The position numbers were made by a program, and so were the translations under genes. DNA of 64,000 bases. Source: an uncultured Oscillospiraceae bacterium (GTDB lineage Bacteria; Bacillota; Clostridia; Oscillospirales; Oscillospiraceae). This document shows positions 52,441 to 61,592 of this stretch, one piece after another. A model generated the notes under the pieces. That model searched no databases, had not been told where the DNA came from, and saw only the letters and a program-made list of their open reading frames with translations. Positions within the stretch are counted from its first letter, which is position 1, and each line of letters begins with the position of its first letter. The stretch covers positions 1-64,000 of the forward strand of contig CALWXQ010000002.1 in the NCBI GenBank assembly GCA_944385545.1, written 5' to 3'.

Positions 52441-53685
52441 TTACTTGGCAAAGACCCGCTTCAGGTTCACGAACCGGGGCAGACCGTCCTCCTTAACCAT
52501 GGAGGTCTCGCCCTGGATCAGAGGCAGGCAGTAGTCGATGAAGCCCTGGTTGACGCCGTTGCCGGCCTCGTTGATCCACTCCAGGGGCACCTTCTTCTCG
52601 GTATTGGCAACCAGGCTCAGCTCGAACAGCTCCGGCTCGCACTTGTAGCCGTTTTCGTCCCGGGTGCACTTGAAGCCCACCATCTTGTCAGTCATACCGG
52701 CCACAGCGGACTCCACCGCCACCTTGCCGGACAGGAAGGACTCGGCAATGTCGGTGCCGGAAGCGCAGTGGGCAGCGCAGCGCTGCAGCAGAGACAGCTC
52801 GATGGGACGTACCTTTACGCCCAGCTCCGCCTTGATCACATCGGTGAGGCGGGCGGCCAGTCCGCCCAGCTGGGCATGGCCGAAGCCGTCGGTGCCGGAG
52901 GTCTTGGCCTCGCTGACGAAGGTGCCGTCGGCATAGTGAATGCCCTCGGACACCGCCACCAGGCAGTTCTTCTTCTGAGTGTACACCCGCTTGACGTCGG
53001 CAACGAACTGCTCCATGGAGAAGTCCACCTCGGGCAGGTACACCAGGTCGGGGCCGTCGCCCTTCACACCGGCCAGAGCGGCAGCGGCAGTCAGCCAGCC
53101 GGCGTGACGGCCCATGCACTCCACCACGGTAACCATGCCGGTGTCATACACCTGGCTGTCCCGGCTGACCTCCATGAAGGAGGTGGCGATGTACTTGGCG
53201 GCGGAGGCGAAGCCGGGGCAGTGGTCCGTTCCGGCCAGGTCGTTGTCAATGGTCTTGGGCACGCCCATGACCCGGCACTCATAGCCCACCCGGCTCATGT
53301 ACTTGGAGATCTTGTTGCAGGTATCCATGGAGTCGTTGCCGCCGTTGTAGAAGAAGTAACGGACGTTGTACTTCTTGAAAATCTCCAGGATGCGCTTGTA
53401 GTCAGTGTCGTCCACATCGGGGTCGGCAATCTTATAGCGGCAGGAGCCCAGAGCGGAGGAGGGGGTGTGGAGCATGTTCTCCAGCTCCTTGGGATCTTCC
53501 TCGTCCATAATCATCAGCTGATCGTTCAGAACGCCCTTGATGCCGTGGAACGCACCGTAGACAGTGGTGATGTTGGGGTTCTCCAGACCGGTCTTAATGA
53601 CGCCGTAAGCCGAGCAGTTGATCACGGAAGAAGGGCCGCCGGACTGACCGATGATCAGAGAGCCGACTAAAGTCTTTTCGGACAT
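52441..53685 (-). CDS. pfp: diphosphate-type phosphofructokinase
   Basis: 414 residues. It phosphorylates fructose 6-phosphate to the 1,6-bisphosphate. GQSGGPSSVIN binds phosphate, and GGNDSMDT and PKTIDNDLAGTDHCPGF follow. The Lys in PKTIDND (Gly in ATP enzymes) is the mark of PPi-using members, so pyrophosphate is the likely donor. The catalytic motif and MGRHAGWL are intact. GGAGG precedes the start. Divergent from fba. Confidence 0.9.
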   Translation of the reverse strand: MSEKTLVGSLIIGQSGGPSSVINCSAYGVIKTGLENPNITTVYGAFHGIKGVLNDQLMIMDEEDPKELENMLHTPSSALGSCRYKIADPDVDDTDYKRILEIFKKYNVRYFFYNGGNDSMDTCNKISKYMSRVGYECRVMGVPKTIDNDLAGTDHCPGFASAAKYIATSFMEVSRDSQVYDTGMVTVVECMGRHAGWLTAAAALAGVKGDGPDLVYLPEVDFSMEQFVADVKRVYTQKKNCLVAVSEGIHYADGTFVSEAKTSGTDGFGHAQLGGLAARLTDVIKAELGVKVRPIELSLLQRCAAHCASGTDIAESFLSGKVAVESAVAGMTDKMVGFKCTRDENGYKCEPELFELSLVANTEKKVPLEWINEAGNGVNQGFIDYCLPLIQGETSMVKEDGLPRFVNLKRVFAK

Positions 53686-53763
53686 TTGGTATTACCTCCA
53701 ATAAACAAAAAATACATTCTTTGGATTTTGTAGGGTTTGCTCAGACAAACTCTTTTCCTTAAA

Positions 53764-53792
53764 AGTATAGCATATTCTCAGATAAATGGCAA
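53764..53792 (-). promoter_or_regulatory. sigma-A promoter of pfp
   Basis: TTGCCA (53787-53792), 17 bases, TATACT (53764-53769) on the minus strand. Confidence 0.75.
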
Positions 53793-53801
53793 ATATTTTT
53801 A

Positions 53802-53829
53802 TTGAAATCAAAGAAAATTGTGATATAAT
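53802..53829 (+). promoter_or_regulatory. sigma-A promoter of fba
   Basis: TTGAAA (53802-53807), 16 bases, TATAAT (53824-53829), also with an extended TG. It is back to back with the pfp promoter. Confidence 0.85.
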
Positions 53830-53885
53830 GAAAGTCAGAAAAGCAGACGGCGCGTCTGTGGTTTTTTAAGAAAGGATTGATTCCA

Positions 53886-54854
53886 ATGGCTCTTGTTACT
53901 ACTACCGAGATGTTTAAGAAGGCCTACGACGGCGGCTATGCCATCGGCGCTTTCAACGTCAACAACATGGAGATCGTTCAGGGCATCACCGAAGCTGCCG
54001 GTGAGCTGAACAGCCCTGTGATTTTGCAGGTTTCCAAGGGCGCCCGGGCCTACGCCAACCACACCTATCTGGTGAAGCTGGTGGAGGCTGCCGTGGCGGA
54101 GAATCCCCAGATCCCCATCGCTCTGCACCTGGATCACGGCGACAGCTTTGAGCTGTGCAAGTCCTGCATCGACGGCGGCTTTACCTCCGTTATGATCGAC
54201 GCCTCCAGCAAATCCTTCGAGGAGAACATCGCGCTGACCCGTCAGGTGGTGGAGTACGCCCACGATCATGGCGTTGTGGTGGAGGCCGAGCTGGGCACCC
54301 TGGCCGGCGTAGAGGACGAAGTGGCAGTGGAACACGGCAAGGAGAGCTACACCCGTCCCGAGGAAGTGGAGGAGTTCGTCTCCCGCACCGGCTGTGACTC
54401 CCTGGCCATCGCCATCGGCACCAGCCACGGCGCTTACAAGTTCAAGGCTTCCCAGTGCACCCGCAACGCCGACGGCGTGCTGGTTCCCCCTCCCCTGCGC
54501 TTCGACGTGCTCCACGAGGTGGTCAAGCGTCTGCCCGGCTTCCCCATCGTGCTCCACGGTTCTTCTTCCGTTCCTCAGGAGTTCGTGAAGATGGTCAACC
54601 AGTACGGCGGCAACATGCCCGACGCCATCGGCATCCCCGAGGAGCAGCTGCGTGAGGCTGCCAAGCTGGCGGTTTGCAAGATCAACATTGACTCCGACAT
54701 CCGCCTGGCCATGACCGGCAATATCCGCAAGTACTTCGCCGAGCATCCCGATCACTTCGACCCCCGTCAGTACCTGAAGCCCGCTCGTCAGGCTGTTAAG
54801 GACATGGTAGCCCACAAGATTGTTCACGTTCTTGGCTCCGACGGCAAGGCCTGA
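53886..54854 (+). CDS. fba: class II fructose-1,6-bisphosphate aldolase
   Basis: 322 residues, zinc enzyme. It splits fructose 1,6-bisphosphate into two trioses. AFNVNNMEIVQGI, LHLDHGDSFELCKSCIDGGF with zinc histidine, EAELGTLAG, GTSHGAYKF, and LHGSSSVPQEF are the family motifs. The ATG at 53886 has AAGGA 9 bases upstream. Confidence 0.96.
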   Translation: MALVTTTEMFKKAYDGGYAIGAFNVNNMEIVQGITEAAGELNSPVILQVSKGARAYANHTYLVKLVEAAVAENPQIPIALHLDHGDSFELCKSCIDGGFTSVMIDASSKSFEENIALTRQVVEYAHDHGVVVEAELGTLAGVEDEVAVEHGKESYTRPEEVEEFVSRTGCDSLAIAIGTSHGAYKFKASQCTRNADGVLVPPPLRFDVLHEVVKRLPGFPIVLHGSSSVPQEFVKMVNQYGGNMPDAIGIPEEQLREAAKLAVCKINIDSDIRLAMTGNIRKYFAEHPDHFDPRQYLKPARQAVKDMVAHKIVHVLGSDGKA

Positions 54855-54893
54855 TCCGATCTTCCATAACCGGCAAATCCCCTTTAAAACCAA

Positions 54894-54935
54894 GCAGCCA
54901 GTGCTGGGAAAGCACTGGCTGCCTTTATTTTTTAC
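54894..54935. terminator. bidirectional terminator between fba and the transketolase genes
   Basis: GCAGCCAGTGCT pairs with AGCACTGGCTGC, followed by CTTTATTTTTT. Confidence 0.9.
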
Positions 54936-55876
54936 TTGCCTACAAATTCTCTGGCCACTTCCACGATATGGTCGGCGCAGAGTCCGAACTGCTTGAGCAG
55001 GGCGGCAGCGGAGCCGGAGTGGCCGAATTCATCGTTGACACCGATGCGGCGCACCGGGGTGGGGCACTGCTCACTGAGCACGCCGCAGACCGCCTCGCCC
55101 AGGCCCCCCAGAATGCTGTGCTCCTCGCAGGTGATGACCTTCCCGCACTTCTTTGCCGCTTCGATCACCAGTTCCTCGTCCAGAGGCTTCACGGTGGCCA
55201 TGTTGATCACCATGGCGTGGATGCCTTCCGCTTCCAGCAGCTTCCCTGCTTCCACAGCCTCGGCCACCATCAGTCCGTTGGCGATAATGGCCACATCGGC
55301 GCCCTGCCGCAGGACTTCTCCCTTGCCGATGGTGAAGGTAAAGGTTTCCTCGTCGTGGATCACAGGCACGGCGGAACGGCCGAAGCGCATGTACACAGGC
55401 CCTTCATGCTCGTAGGCGGCAAAGACCATGGCCTTGGTCTCCACATCGTCGGAAGGAGACATGACCACCATGCCGGGGATGGAGCGCATCAGGGCATAGT
55501 CCTCGCAGCACTGATGGCTGGCGCCGTCCTCGCCTACGGAGATGCCGCCGTGGGTGGCGCCGATTTTCACGTTCAGATGGGGGTAGCCGATGGAGTTGCG
55601 CACCTGCTCAAAGGCCCGTCCGGCGGCAAACATGGCAAAGCTGCTGGCAAAGGGCGTAAGACCCATGGCTGCCGCGCCGGCGGCTACCGCCATCATGTTC
55701 CCCTCGGCAATGCCGCAGTCAAAGTGGCGGTCAGGATAGGCCTTCTTAAACACACCGGTTTTGGTGGCGGCGGCCAGGTCGGCGTCGAAGACGATCACGT
55801 CCTCATGGGCAGCGCCCAGCTCCTTCAGGGCATTGCCGTAACTGTCCCGGGTGGCGATTTTTTTCACGTCTGCCAT
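54932..55876 (-). CDS. tktB: transketolase, C-terminal subunit
   Basis: 314 residues: the pyrimidine-binding and C-terminal domains. RHFDCGIAEGNMMAVAAGAA carries the glutamate that activates thiamine diphosphate; GVNDEFGHSG lies in the third domain. Split transketolases are common in clostridia and archaea. One base separates it from the N-terminal subunit gene. GGAGG overlaps that gene's end. Confidence 0.95.
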   Translation of the reverse strand: MADVKKIATRDSYGNALKELGAAHEDVIVFDADLAAATKTGVFKKAYPDRHFDCGIAEGNMMAVAAGAAAMGLTPFASSFAMFAAGRAFEQVRNSIGYPHLNVKIGATHGGISVGEDGASHQCCEDYALMRSIPGMVVMSPSDDVETKAMVFAAYEHEGPVYMRFGRSAVPVIHDEETFTFTIGKGEVLRQGADVAIIANGLMVAEAVEAGKLLEAEGIHAMVINMATVKPLDEELVIEAAKKCGKVITCEEHSILGGLGEAVCGVLSEQCPTPVRRIGVNDEFGHSGSAAALLKQFGLCADHIVEVAREFVGK

Positions 55877-55877
55877 C

Positions 55878-56723
55878 TTACATGCCCTCCAATTCCGCAA
55901 GTTTCTGCTTCAGTTCTGCCATAGCCACGGCGTACTCCTGGTCGTTGGGCGCCTTGCCGTGCCAGGATGCCTGGTTTTCCATGTAGGAGACATCCTTGCC
56001 CTTGGTGGTCTTCATCACAATGGCGAAGGGCTTGCCCTTGGTGGCTCTGGCCTTGGCAAAGGTTTCTTCCATGGCCGCAAAGTCGTGGCCGTCGATCCGG
56101 GCGACCTCAAAGCCGAAGGCCTCCAGCTTCTCCGCAATGGGATAGGGGCTCATAACCTCAGCCACAGGGCCGTCGATCTGCAGGCCGTTGTTGTCCACAA
56201 TGACCACCAGATTATCCAGCTTGTAGTGGGCGGCGAACATGCAGGCCTCCCAGACCTGGCCCTCCTGGATCTCGCCGTCGCCCAGCAGCGTATACACCCG
56301 GACGTCCTTGCCCATCTTTTTGGCAGCCAGCGCCATGCCGCAGGCTGCGGAAATACCCTGGCCCAAAGAGCCGGTGGACATGTCCACACCGGGAACGGTA
56401 TTCATATTGGGATGGCCCTGGAGATAGCTGCCCAGATGGCGCAATGTAGGCAGATCCTCCACCGGGAAAAAGCCCCGGTTAGCCAGGGTAGCGTACAGGC
56501 CGGGGGCGGTGTGACCCTTGGAAAGGACGAACCGATCCCGATCCTCCCACTTGGGGTTGGCAGGGTCGATTTTCATTTCCTTGAAATACAGGTAGGTAAA
56601 CAGATCCGCGGCAGACAAGCTGCCGCCGGGATGGCCAGCCTTCGCGCCATGGGTTCCTTCAATGATGCCCATGCGCACCTTGCAGGCATTGATTTGCAGC
56701 TGCTTCTTTTCCTCAGGTGTCAT
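55878..56723 (-). CDS. tktA: transketolase, N-terminal subunit
   Basis: 281 residues: the thiamine-diphosphate-binding domain. GHPGGSLSAADLFTYLYF, the ThDP/Mg motif GDGEIQEGQVWEA...NN, and DGHDFAAMEE are complete. With the next gene it forms the enzyme that moves two-carbon units in the pentose phosphate pathway. AAAGGAGG precedes the start. Confidence 0.96.
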   Translation of the reverse strand: MTPEEKKQLQINACKVRMGIIEGTHGAKAGHPGGSLSAADLFTYLYFKEMKIDPANPKWEDRDRFVLSKGHTAPGLYATLANRGFFPVEDLPTLRHLGSYLQGHPNMNTVPGVDMSTGSLGQGISAACGMALAAKKMGKDVRVYTLLGDGEIQEGQVWEACMFAAHYKLDNLVVIVDNNGLQIDGPVAEVMSPYPIAEKLEAFGFEVARIDGHDFAAMEETFAKARATKGKPFAIVMKTTKGKDVSYMENQASWHGKAPNDQEYAVAMAELKQKLAELEGM

Positions 56724-56780
56724 AGCGTCCTCCTTTGTTTTCTTCTGGTAGCGTGGATCTGCTTTTCAAGCAATGCCCAC

Positions 56781-56833
56781 TATACGCTGTCAGGTATACG
56801 TTCATTATACGTATCCTCGCCGGAGTTTGTCAA
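56781..56833 (-). promoter_or_regulatory. tkt promoter with three CGTATA repeats
   Basis: TTGACA (56828-56833), 18 bases, TATAAT (56804-56809) on the minus strand. CGTATA occurs at 56806-56811, 56795-56800 and 56781-56786, over and just after the -10 box, as in an operator array. Confidence 0.75.
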
Positions 56834-56881
56834 TCGCTTATCCGGGAAAAGCGGCGCAAATTTTTCCGCGCCGCTTTTGAT

Positions 56882-58381
56882 TTATTCGTTTTCTCCTTCT
56901 TCCGGGCAGTACACGCACCGGAAATCGGTGAATGTCCCCCGGCCCTCTCCCTGGGCATACAGACCTATGAGTACCCCGGTAAAGCCGCCGTGGACTTCTG
57001 AGGAAAGGTACTGGGTTCTTGCCCGTGCCAGGATCATATACGTCTGAGGCAGGAAGAATTCATACCACTTTGGTCCCATGCGGATCTCCAGCAGCGCCTC
57101 GGGTTTCTCCAGGGCCCAACGCGCCCGGACGTGCTTGGCGTCTCCGACGCACAATCGCACCAACGCCTCCGCTCCCTTCCGGGTTCGGCGCACGGCAAAA
57201 TCATAGTGGGCGTCCTCGCTCATATACAGGGTGATCCCCGCCTCCGCCCCATCTTTCCCATCTGCCGCCACACGGCAGGTAACGCTGCCGCTCATATCCT
57301 GCTGGCGCAGGCCGATGAAGGTGGGGGACGCCGGCTGATCCAAGGTAACCCGGCTGCCCTGAAGCACTGCCCGGTCTGCTTCCAGCCGGTAGTTTTCCGC
57401 CGCAGGATGGCGCAGGTAACACCAATGAAGATCCCAGGCGGTATTGGCAAAGGTAAATTCCCGCTGCCGTTGCTGCCATCCCGGGATTGGGATCCGGTAT
57501 TCCCGATCTGTGGTGCCGTCCCGGCCGCAGCGGAACCAGCCGTCCTCCGTCTCCCGGGCCGGGGTGAGGAACACTTCCCTGCCCAGGTGATGGTACGGCT
57601 CCCAGGAGCCGATCTGGCGAAAGCCCAGGCTGATCACATACCAATTCCCGTCGGGGCCGGTGAGCAGCTCACCGTGGCCGATGCCCTGGATGGGATAGGG
57701 GGCTTTGTTCCGGTTGGTCAGAATGGGATTGCCGGGGCAGCTGACATACGGCCCCCAAAGGCTCTCCGACCGGGCCAGGGTGAGCATATGGCCGTACTCC
57801 GTGCCTCCCTCGGAGGCCAGCAGATAATACCGGCCGTGGATCCTATACAAATGAGGCCCCTCCAGGAACCGCCCCCCCGTCCCCTGCCACAGGCAGCGGC
57901 TGGGGCTCAGCTTCTCTCCGGTGGCCAGGTCGATCCGGCACTGAACGATGCCGCTGACCCCGGCGTCATCATGGCCGTTGCTCATAAAGTAAGCCTTGTC
58001 ATCTTCAAAGTACAGCGACGGATCAATGCCGTCCTGGTCTACATAAATCGGATCCGACCACGCTCCCCGGATATCCTCTGTCCAGACATAGAAATTCTGG
58101 CCGGTGGAATTGTTGGTGGTGGTCATATAAAATCTGCCACGGTAGTAACGAATGGTGGGGGCAAACACGCCGCCGGAGCTTCCCACCGTTTCCAGGGCTA
58201 CCTGGTTGGGCCGGGTGAGCACATGCCCCAGCTGCTTCCAGTTCACCAGATCCCGGCTTTCAAACAGAGGAACCCCGGGAAAATACTGAAAGCTGCTGCA
58301 AACCATATAATAAACGCCGTCCACCTGACAGACGCTGGGGTCGGGATAAAACCCCCGCAAAACCGGGTTTTCATAGTTCAT
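56882..58381 (-). CDS. glycoside hydrolase family 43 (xylosidase/arabinofuranosidase type)
   Basis: 499 residues, no signal, so cytoplasmic. Five-bladed propeller (1-300) with general base Asp14 in FYPDPSV, the pKa modulator in GIDPSL (about 128) and the acid in RFLEGPHLY (about 193). A beta-sandwich (about 315-495) follows, as in GH43 subfamilies 10-12. Probable substrate: xylo- or arabino-oligosaccharides. Its start overlaps the esterase stop (ATGA). AGGAGG precedes it. Last gene of the glycan operon. Confidence 0.88.
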   Translation of the reverse strand: MNYENPVLRGFYPDPSVCQVDGVYYMVCSSFQYFPGVPLFESRDLVNWKQLGHVLTRPNQVALETVGSSGGVFAPTIRYYRGRFYMTTTNNSTGQNFYVWTEDIRGAWSDPIYVDQDGIDPSLYFEDDKAYFMSNGHDDAGVSGIVQCRIDLATGEKLSPSRCLWQGTGGRFLEGPHLYRIHGRYYLLASEGGTEYGHMLTLARSESLWGPYVSCPGNPILTNRNKAPYPIQGIGHGELLTGPDGNWYVISLGFRQIGSWEPYHHLGREVFLTPARETEDGWFRCGRDGTTDREYRIPIPGWQQRQREFTFANTAWDLHWCYLRHPAAENYRLEADRAVLQGSRVTLDQPASPTFIGLRQQDMSGSVTCRVAADGKDGAEAGITLYMSEDAHYDFAVRRTRKGAEALVRLCVGDAKHVRARWALEKPEALLEIRMGPKWYEFFLPQTYMILARARTQYLSSEVHGGFTGVLIGLYAQGEGRGTFTDFRCVYCPEEGENE

Positions 58382-59502
58382 CGCGCATCCACCTCCTGAT
58401 AAATCCTGCGCATCAGTTCCGGGTGGAGCTGTGCATAGCTGGGAAGATAGTTGCTTACATGCTGGGCATAGAACACCGACAGGCGGCGGCTTGGCTCCAT
58501 AATGGCCAGCGCGCCTCCGGCGCCGTCCCAGCCGAATTCCCCTGCGGGAAATTCATCCCGGGCCATGTGCACCCGCAGTCCCAGACCGTAGCCTTCGCTC
58601 TCCGGCTTGGTCAGGGTATGGTAGTCCTCCAAAGGCCGGCCCCGCAAATGGTTGGCAGCCATATAGGCGATGGTTTCCGGCTTCAGGATCCGCCGGCCGG
58701 TTTTCCCCACGCCGCCGCAAGCCAGAGCGTCGGCAAACAGGATATAGTCCTCCACCCGGCAGCACAACCCCGCGCCGCCGGAGGCATAGATTTTGCTCAG
58801 GCGGAAGGTATTCTCCTTATCCGCCCGGAACATCTCCTTCCGAACATCATGCCAGCACAGCTGATTGGGCATCCTGTCCAGCTGCTCCTGGTTCGGATAG
58901 AAGGTCATCCCGGTAATGCCCAGAGGCCGGGCAATGTGGGTCTGGATGTACTCCGGCAGGGACAGCCCCGACGCCGCCTCCACCACCGCCCCGGCCACGT
59001 CATGGCAGAGGCTGTAGCGGAAGTGGGCGCCCGGTTCAAATTCCAGAGGCTCCCCGGCCAAGGCCCGGATCATCTCCCGGGTGGAGCCGTCAGTGTGCTC
59101 CCTGGCCCAAACCAAGCTTGGGGACTGAAGGTCATAGTTAAAACCCGCGGTCATGGTCATCAAATGGCGGATGGTCATGGTATTCCGGGCAGGAACCGCC
59201 TTCTCCCCCCGGCGCACTGTGAGCTTGCCGAATTCCGGAAGATACCGGCTCACCGGGTCATCCAGTTGGAGCTTTCCCGCCTCCCACAGCTGCATCACCG
59301 CCGTCATGGTCACCGGCTTGGTGCACGAGTAGATCCAGTACCATTCGCCGCCCTGAACGGGCTTGGGATCCAGCGTGTCCATGCTGCCCCGCCAGTGACG
59401 GTAAAGCAGCCGGTGATCCTGAAACACCATACATTCACAGCAGGGAACGCCAAACAGCGCCTCCCCCTGATCCAGAAATTCCGTTACTCTTTGAAACTTC
59501 AT
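58378..59502 (-). CDS. serine hydrolase, beta-lactamase/EstB family
   Basis: 374 residues, no signal. SxxK motif YSCTK (Ser near 60), Tyr in FRYSLCHD, and a C-terminal GWDGAGG in place of HTG are those of class C-like esterases/peptidases. In a glycan operon it may remove acetyl or feruloyl groups from oligosaccharides (inference). ATG 59502 has GGAG 7 bases upstream; the frame opens 57 codons earlier. Confidence 0.75.
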   Translation of the reverse strand: MKFQRVTEFLDQGEALFGVPCCECMVFQDHRLLYRHWRGSMDTLDPKPVQGGEWYWIYSCTKPVTMTAVMQLWEAGKLQLDDPVSRYLPEFGKLTVRRGEKAVPARNTMTIRHLMTMTAGFNYDLQSPSLVWAREHTDGSTREMIRALAGEPLEFEPGAHFRYSLCHDVAGAVVEAASGLSLPEYIQTHIARPLGITGMTFYPNQEQLDRMPNQLCWHDVRKEMFRADKENTFRLSKIYASGGAGLCCRVEDYILFADALACGGVGKTGRRILKPETIAYMAANHLRGRPLEDYHTLTKPESEGYGLGLRVHMARDEFPAGEFGWDGAGGALAIMEPSRRLSVFYAQHVSNYLPSYAQLHPELMRRIYQEVDAR

Positions 59503-59575
59503 ACTTACGCTCCATCTGTGGCCCATTGATTTCCGGGAAAACCGTCGGCAAAGCCCTCCGCCGGCCATAGGAGAC

Positions 59576-61558
59576 TTATTCCGCTCCGGGCCGGTCGGTC
59601 TGCGGTTCCTCGCTGCTCCAATTCGAAACCTCCCGGTCTGCATGCAGCCGGTAACGGGGGTTGAACTGCTCAACCTTTTTTATGACGCTCTCATCCCGTT
59701 GATCCTGTGCCACCGCTACCAGCCTGGTCAAACCCTGGTTGGGCACCTGGAATTGGAAGAAGTGATCCTTTGCTTCCTGCTTCCCCAGGCTCACCCCATT
59801 GGCAAACAGCTCCACCCAGGGCAGGTTGGAGTAAACCGTCACCGCTGTCACAGCTTCCGTTCGCTCTACATACCGTTTGCCGCAGATATGGACAAAGGGT
59901 TCCTGAGAAAGCCAGGCTTTGTAGGCGTAAAAAGCGTCTTTTTTGTATGCTCGGTCGATGGTCACCAAACCTTTATGGTTCTGCCCGTTTTCGCCGCCCT
60001 CCATCCGTGCGTCGGCGCCGAAGTCGAACATATTCCATACGTGGGTGGCCCAGATATAGTTTCTGGAAAACAGCTGCTTGATCAGCTCCTGGTGATAAAA
60101 TGCCTGGTAGGTTTCGGAGTAATCCCCCCGGGTGGGATTGGAATTGTGCCAGTTCAGGCCCTCGCAGCCGTATTCGCTGCATCCGATGGGAATGTCGGGA
60201 TAGGTTTCGTGGAATTGATCGAACCAGGGGCCGTTCATACTGGTATCCCCCAAGTACCATCCGAAATAGTGGTTGTAGCTCACCGCGTCGGGGATCTGAA
60301 GATAGGGGTGATCCATAGGACAGGCGGAAACCACTGCGATCACCGTTTTCCGGGTGGGATCCATCTGGTGCGCCAGGTCGTTGAGGATCCGATGGTTATC
60401 CAGCAAATCCTGACTGCTGCCCAGCATGGTGGTCTCATTGGACAATCCCCAAACCACGATGGAAGGATGGTTATAGTTCTGCACGATCAGTTCCTTCATT
60501 TGGCTGATGGTATTCTCCCTTCCCTCGGGCATATGCCGGGTGATGTAGGGAATCTCCGCCCAGACCACCATACCCCGTTCGTCGCACAGATCATAAAAGT
60601 ACTGGTCATGCTGGTAGTGGGCAAGGCGGATGGTGTTGGCGCCCAATTCACAGATCAGCTCCATGTCCTCCCGGTGGTGCTCCGGCAGCAGGGCGTTGCC
60701 GATTTCCCAGCGATCCTGGTGACGGCAGACGCCCCGGAGGGGATATTCCTCACCGTTGAGCAGGAAGCCCCGATCCGGATCGATGGCAAAGCTGCGGCAG
60801 CCAAAGCGGGCGCTGACCCGGTCGATAACCCGGTTCCCTTCCAGCAGTTCAGCCACGGCCCGGTACAGGTAGGGATCCTTTCTGCCATGCCAACGGCGAA
60901 CATTTGCAATGGCCAGCATGGCAGTGGTCTCGGAGCCGGTCAATTCCGCCACGGTCTGTCCCTCCCGGTTCACAATGGCATAGCGGATGGCCTGGCCCGG
61001 CTTGGGATCGGTGAGAAACACCTTCACCTCCACCTGGGCGTCCTGTCCTGTGATCCTGGGGGTGACCTTGATCCCCGGGCCTCCGTAATGATCCAGGTCG
61101 AAATGGGTCTGGTTGACGCACAGCACCCACACATCCCGGTACAGTCCGCCGTAGAAGGTAAAGTCCGCCGTCTGGGGATAGACCCGCTGGTTGGGGGCGT
61201 TATCCACCACCACAGCCAGCAGGTTTTCCTCCTTCAGATGCGCGGTAAGCTCCACACGCCAGGTGGAATAGCCGCCGTCGTGGTGGGCCAGGTGTTCTCC
61301 GTTGCAGTAGACGTCCGCCGAGGAATTGGCGCCCCGAAACTCCAGGTAATACCGGTCGGCTTTTGGCAACTCCGTCCTGGGCAAAGTCCGGACATAGCAC
61401 CCCTTTCCCCGGTAGTAGTCGTCCCCGCCGTCCTGACCGTCAATGCCGTTCCAGGTGTGGGGCAGGTTGACCAAATTCCAATCCCTAGGAAATTCCTCGG
61501 GAATCCGGTCTGTTTTGGCGAACGCCCATTTCCTGTTGATAGATCGTTGTTCTCTCAA
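59576..61558 (-). CDS. glycoside hydrolase family 2 beta-galactosidase
   Basis: 660 residues, cytoplasmic. N-terminal sugar-binding domain with LPHTWNGIDGQDGGDDYYRG, the immunoglobulin-like domain, and a TIM barrel with acid/base Glu in WGLSNET (near 373) and nucleophile Glu in GCSEYGCEG (near 462). The start is TTG 61558, which has AAGGAGG 8 bases upstream. The GTG at 61585 has no ribosome site. It removes beta-galactose from oligosaccharides; beta-glucuronidase is an alternative in this family. Confidence 0.88.
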   Translation of the reverse strand: MREQRSINRKWAFAKTDRIPEEFPRDWNLVNLPHTWNGIDGQDGGDDYYRGKGCYVRTLPRTELPKADRYYLEFRGANSSADVYCNGEHLAHHDGGYSTWRVELTAHLKEENLLAVVVDNAPNQRVYPQTADFTFYGGLYRDVWVLCVNQTHFDLDHYGGPGIKVTPRITGQDAQVEVKVFLTDPKPGQAIRYAIVNREGQTVAELTGSETTAMLAIANVRRWHGRKDPYLYRAVAELLEGNRVIDRVSARFGCRSFAIDPDRGFLLNGEEYPLRGVCRHQDRWEIGNALLPEHHREDMELICELGANTIRLAHYQHDQYFYDLCDERGMVVWAEIPYITRHMPEGRENTISQMKELIVQNYNHPSIVVWGLSNETTMLGSSQDLLDNHRILNDLAHQMDPTRKTVIAVVSACPMDHPYLQIPDAVSYNHYFGWYLGDTSMNGPWFDQFHETYPDIPIGCSEYGCEGLNWHNSNPTRGDYSETYQAFYHQELIKQLFSRNYIWATHVWNMFDFGADARMEGGENGQNHKGLVTIDRAYKKDAFYAYKAWLSQEPFVHICGKRYVERTEAVTAVTVYSNLPWVELFANGVSLGKQEAKDHFFQFQVPNQGLTRLVAVAQDQRDESVIKKVEQFNPRYRLHADREVSNWSSEEPQTDRPGAE

Positions 61559-61592
61559 GGCCACAGCCTCCTTCGTCTGATTCACAGATGGA

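Noticed and set aside
61559..61585. Earlier GTG start of the GH2 gene at 61585
   Set aside because: No ribosome site before it, whereas AAGGAGG lies 8 bases before TTG 61558.
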